From assembly GCA_007694945.1 (NCBI GenBank), contig REER01000063.1, positions 43,977 to 107,976 of the forward strand: 64,000 nt of DNA, read 5' to 3'. This stretch comes from Paracoccaceae bacterium. GTDB lineage: Bacteria; Pseudomonadota; Alphaproteobacteria; Rhodobacterales; Rhodobacteraceae. The notes below the pieces were generated by a model. That model was not told the origin of the DNA. It was given only the letters and a program-made list of their open reading frames with translations, and made no database searches. The translations under genes and the position numbers were made by a program. Position 1 is the first letter of the stretch, and the number at the start of each line of letters is the position of its first letter. Below are positions 62,693-64,000 of the stretch, in pieces.

Positions 62693-64000
62693 CTTTCATG
62701 CGCCGCGCGATCCGCGCCTGCACGATCTGCGCGATTTTCTCGACGCCCGTCGTCATAAGCGCGTCCTGGTGCCAGCCGGGAAGCTGGTAGACGGGAGTAT
62801 CGGCGGGAAGAAGCCGCGACCATCCGAAAGACCCGCGCAGGGCGGCGTCAGTATGCGCTTCGGTCTTGAACAGGGCAACATCGCCATCAAAGGGCTCCGC
62901 GCTGGCCTCTTGGCTCATCTGCACCAGCCGATGGTTCACGGCGAATGCGTGCCGCTCGGCCTCGGTCTCGGGCGCAATGGCTCCGAAGCGCCGCAGAAGC
63001 TTCTCCCCCGCGCCAGTCTGACGCAAGAGATCGGCCCAGCCGATCTGCCCTCTGAGTTTCGCACCAAGATAATGCCCCCAACGCCGAAGCCGGACCGACC
63101 AGCGCGCGCGGACGCCCTCGAACCGACCGCGACGTACAAAATCCACTGGCTCAAGGGGGTCAATCATCCCGACCAGAATAATGCTTTCCCGCGCCAGAGC
63201 CTCTTGTTGGGCGATCCGCAACGCGAGCAACCCATCGACACAATGCCCCATGAGCGCGATCGGGCGCCCCGCGTAGCGTGCGCACAAGAGGTCCGCGGCA
63301 TCGGCGGCCAAAGTTGCGAAATCTTTTGCTGCCAAACGCGTGAGGCCGTGTTCTTCTGCGATGGTCAGGTTGATCACCTCGACCCCCTCGCTGATCTGCC
63401 GGGCAAAGGCGTGATAGAGGAAAGGTTGGTTCACGGTTACGATCACCGGACTGTCTGCAACCGCGGCGCGCAGTGGCAGGACATCCCACAGTTCGGCATT
63501 TGCAACGGTCTGCGCGGCGTGATCCTTCGCGCCCTCCAAAACTCTCGCGATTGTCTCCGTTAAAGCGTCAAGCTTCGGATCTTCAAGAAAGGCACCTAGC
63601 GACAGGCGCTGGCCGAAACTCTCTTGCGCGCGTGCGAGCATCCTCAGGGCAACCAGCGAATGCCCGCCAAGCTCGAAAAAATCGCCCTCGCAGTCTGAAG
63701 GGGGGCGGCCCAGAACCTCCGACCAGATGCGCTGCAGCTCGGCCCTGATGTCGCTATGATCTGATACCAGCCGTTCAGATTGGGGCGCCACTTTGGCGAC
63801 GGGCGTGGCGGGCACCGGTCTAACGATGGCTGTTTGCTGTCGCGGCAGATCGGCTAGTCGAGTTTCCGGGTCGCGCAGGACGGCCTCGAATGTTTGTAGC
63901 AGAAAATCGGCGAATGCCTCTGCCGTCTCTGCCGTAAACAGCGAGGTGTTGTAGTCGAGCATCAGCTTCCAGCCAGAGTTGCGCCCGACAATCTGGACAT
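62670..64000 (-). CDS. NRPS-like protein, C-terminal part: condensation end, carrier, thioesterase (5' end outside window)
   Basis: Frame is open to the right edge. Numbering from the Met codon at 63962: the residues before and just after it (WKLMLDYNTSLFTAETAEAF) are the tail of a condensation domain. A peptidyl-carrier domain follows (about 70-142) with phosphopantetheine Ser102 in FFELGGHSLVALRML. Then an alpha/beta-hydrolase thioesterase (about 170-420): nucleophile elbow GHCVDG with Cys241 instead of Ser, likely Asp268 (MIDPLEP) and His398 (PGWHQDAL). No epimerisation domain is seen. The product would be a peptide or amide released by the TE onto water, an amine, or possibly a glycan. 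Adjacent overlapping genes suggest an operon with the propeller protein and glycosidase. Confidence 0.88.
   Translation of the reverse strand, partial: VQIVGRNSGWKLMLDYNTSLFTAETAEAFADFLLQTFEAVLRDPETRLADLPRQQTAIVRPVPATPVAKVAPQSERLVSDHSDIRAELQRIWSEVLGRPPSDCEGDFFELGGHSLVALRMLARAQESFGQRLSLGAFLEDPKLDALTETIARVLEGAKDHAAQTVANAELWDVLPLRAAVADSPVIVTVNQPFLYHAFARQISEGVEVINLTIAEEHGLTRLAAKDFATLAADAADLLCARYAGRPIALMGHCVDGLLALRIAQQEALARESIILVGMIDPLEPVDFVRRGRFEGVRARWSVRLRRWGHYLGAKLRGQIGWADLLRQTGAGEKLLRRFGAIAPETEAERHAFAVNHRLVQMSQEASAEPFDGDVALFKTEAHTDAALRGSFGWSRLLPADTPVYQLPGWHQDALMTTGVEKIAQIVQARIARRMKDASRHGG

Overview
The window is a chromosomal segment of an alphaproteobacterium, most probably of the order Rhodobacterales. 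It is GC-rich and has tightly packed genes with many ATGA/TGATG/GTGA overlaps. Family-typical signs are the COQ9-type protein, tandem peptide deformylases next to fmt, an EI-Ntr (ptsP) beside lysC, a NavAb-like sodium channel and small DUF1178-type genes. I cannot name the genus. No rRNA, tRNA, CRISPR, transposase, integrase or phage gene was seen. Nearly everything up to 57.7 kb is core or ordinary transport metabolism.

Layout. 0-4.3 kb: end of eno, an unknown 160-aa protein, fabB-fabI, and a two-gene Fluc fluoride channel (crcB pair). 4.3-10.8 kb (minus strand): katG and a polyamine ABC transporter (potF-potA-potH-potI). 10.8-14.7 kb (minus): quinone oxidoreductase, class IV aminotransferase, COQ9, MalY-like C-S lyase. 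14.8-16.9 kb: def, a degenerate def paralogue, fmt and a micro-ORF, converging on metK. 18.2-22.7 kb: tesA-like lipase/esterase diverging from a ybbA/ybbP-type ABC exporter, then a universal stress protein. 23.1-27.9 kb: leuB, monomeric NADP-isocitrate dehydrogenase, L-2-hydroxyglutarate oxidase. 27.9-30.6 kb: manC and galU, diverging. 30.6-37.3 kb: flavin reductase, GNAT, lysC-ptsP, histone-deacetylase-like enzyme, glutathione peroxidase. 37.4-42.6 kb: DUF1178, CDP-alcohol phosphatidyltransferase, lactonase-like MBL enzyme, DksA-like protein, hisF-hisE, EamA transporter, CoA-binding protein. 42.6-49.9 kb: candidate small RNA, DUF1028 protein, and a peptide ABC operon with a permease-ATPase fusion and its own GntR regulator. 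50-57 kb: hslO, Nudix, cca, ABC exporter, VOC protein, RNA methyltransferase, sodium channel, lipoprotein L,D-transpeptidase. 57.9-64 kb: a distinct surface-glycan/NRPS-like block: Wzx-type flippase, exported clan-A glycosidase, a beta-propeller GINT1-like protein, and the C-terminal part of an NRPS-like protein (C-T-TE) whose thioesterase has a cysteine at the nucleophile elbow.

The most unusual content is (i) the NRPS-TE(Cys)/glycan block at the right edge, which continues outside the window; (ii) two families of intergenic repeats, one supplying the last codons and stop codon of two unrelated genes (both end GSPPTRP), the other a 23-mer in the same orientation ahead of three unrelated genes; (iii) a palindromic operator region ahead of the peptide ABC operon that shares a 14-mer with the icd promoter region; (iv) a catalytically degenerate deformylase paralogue; (v) a possible small RNA at 42.6-42.7 kb. 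All calls were made by reading the sequence and its translations; no database search was run.
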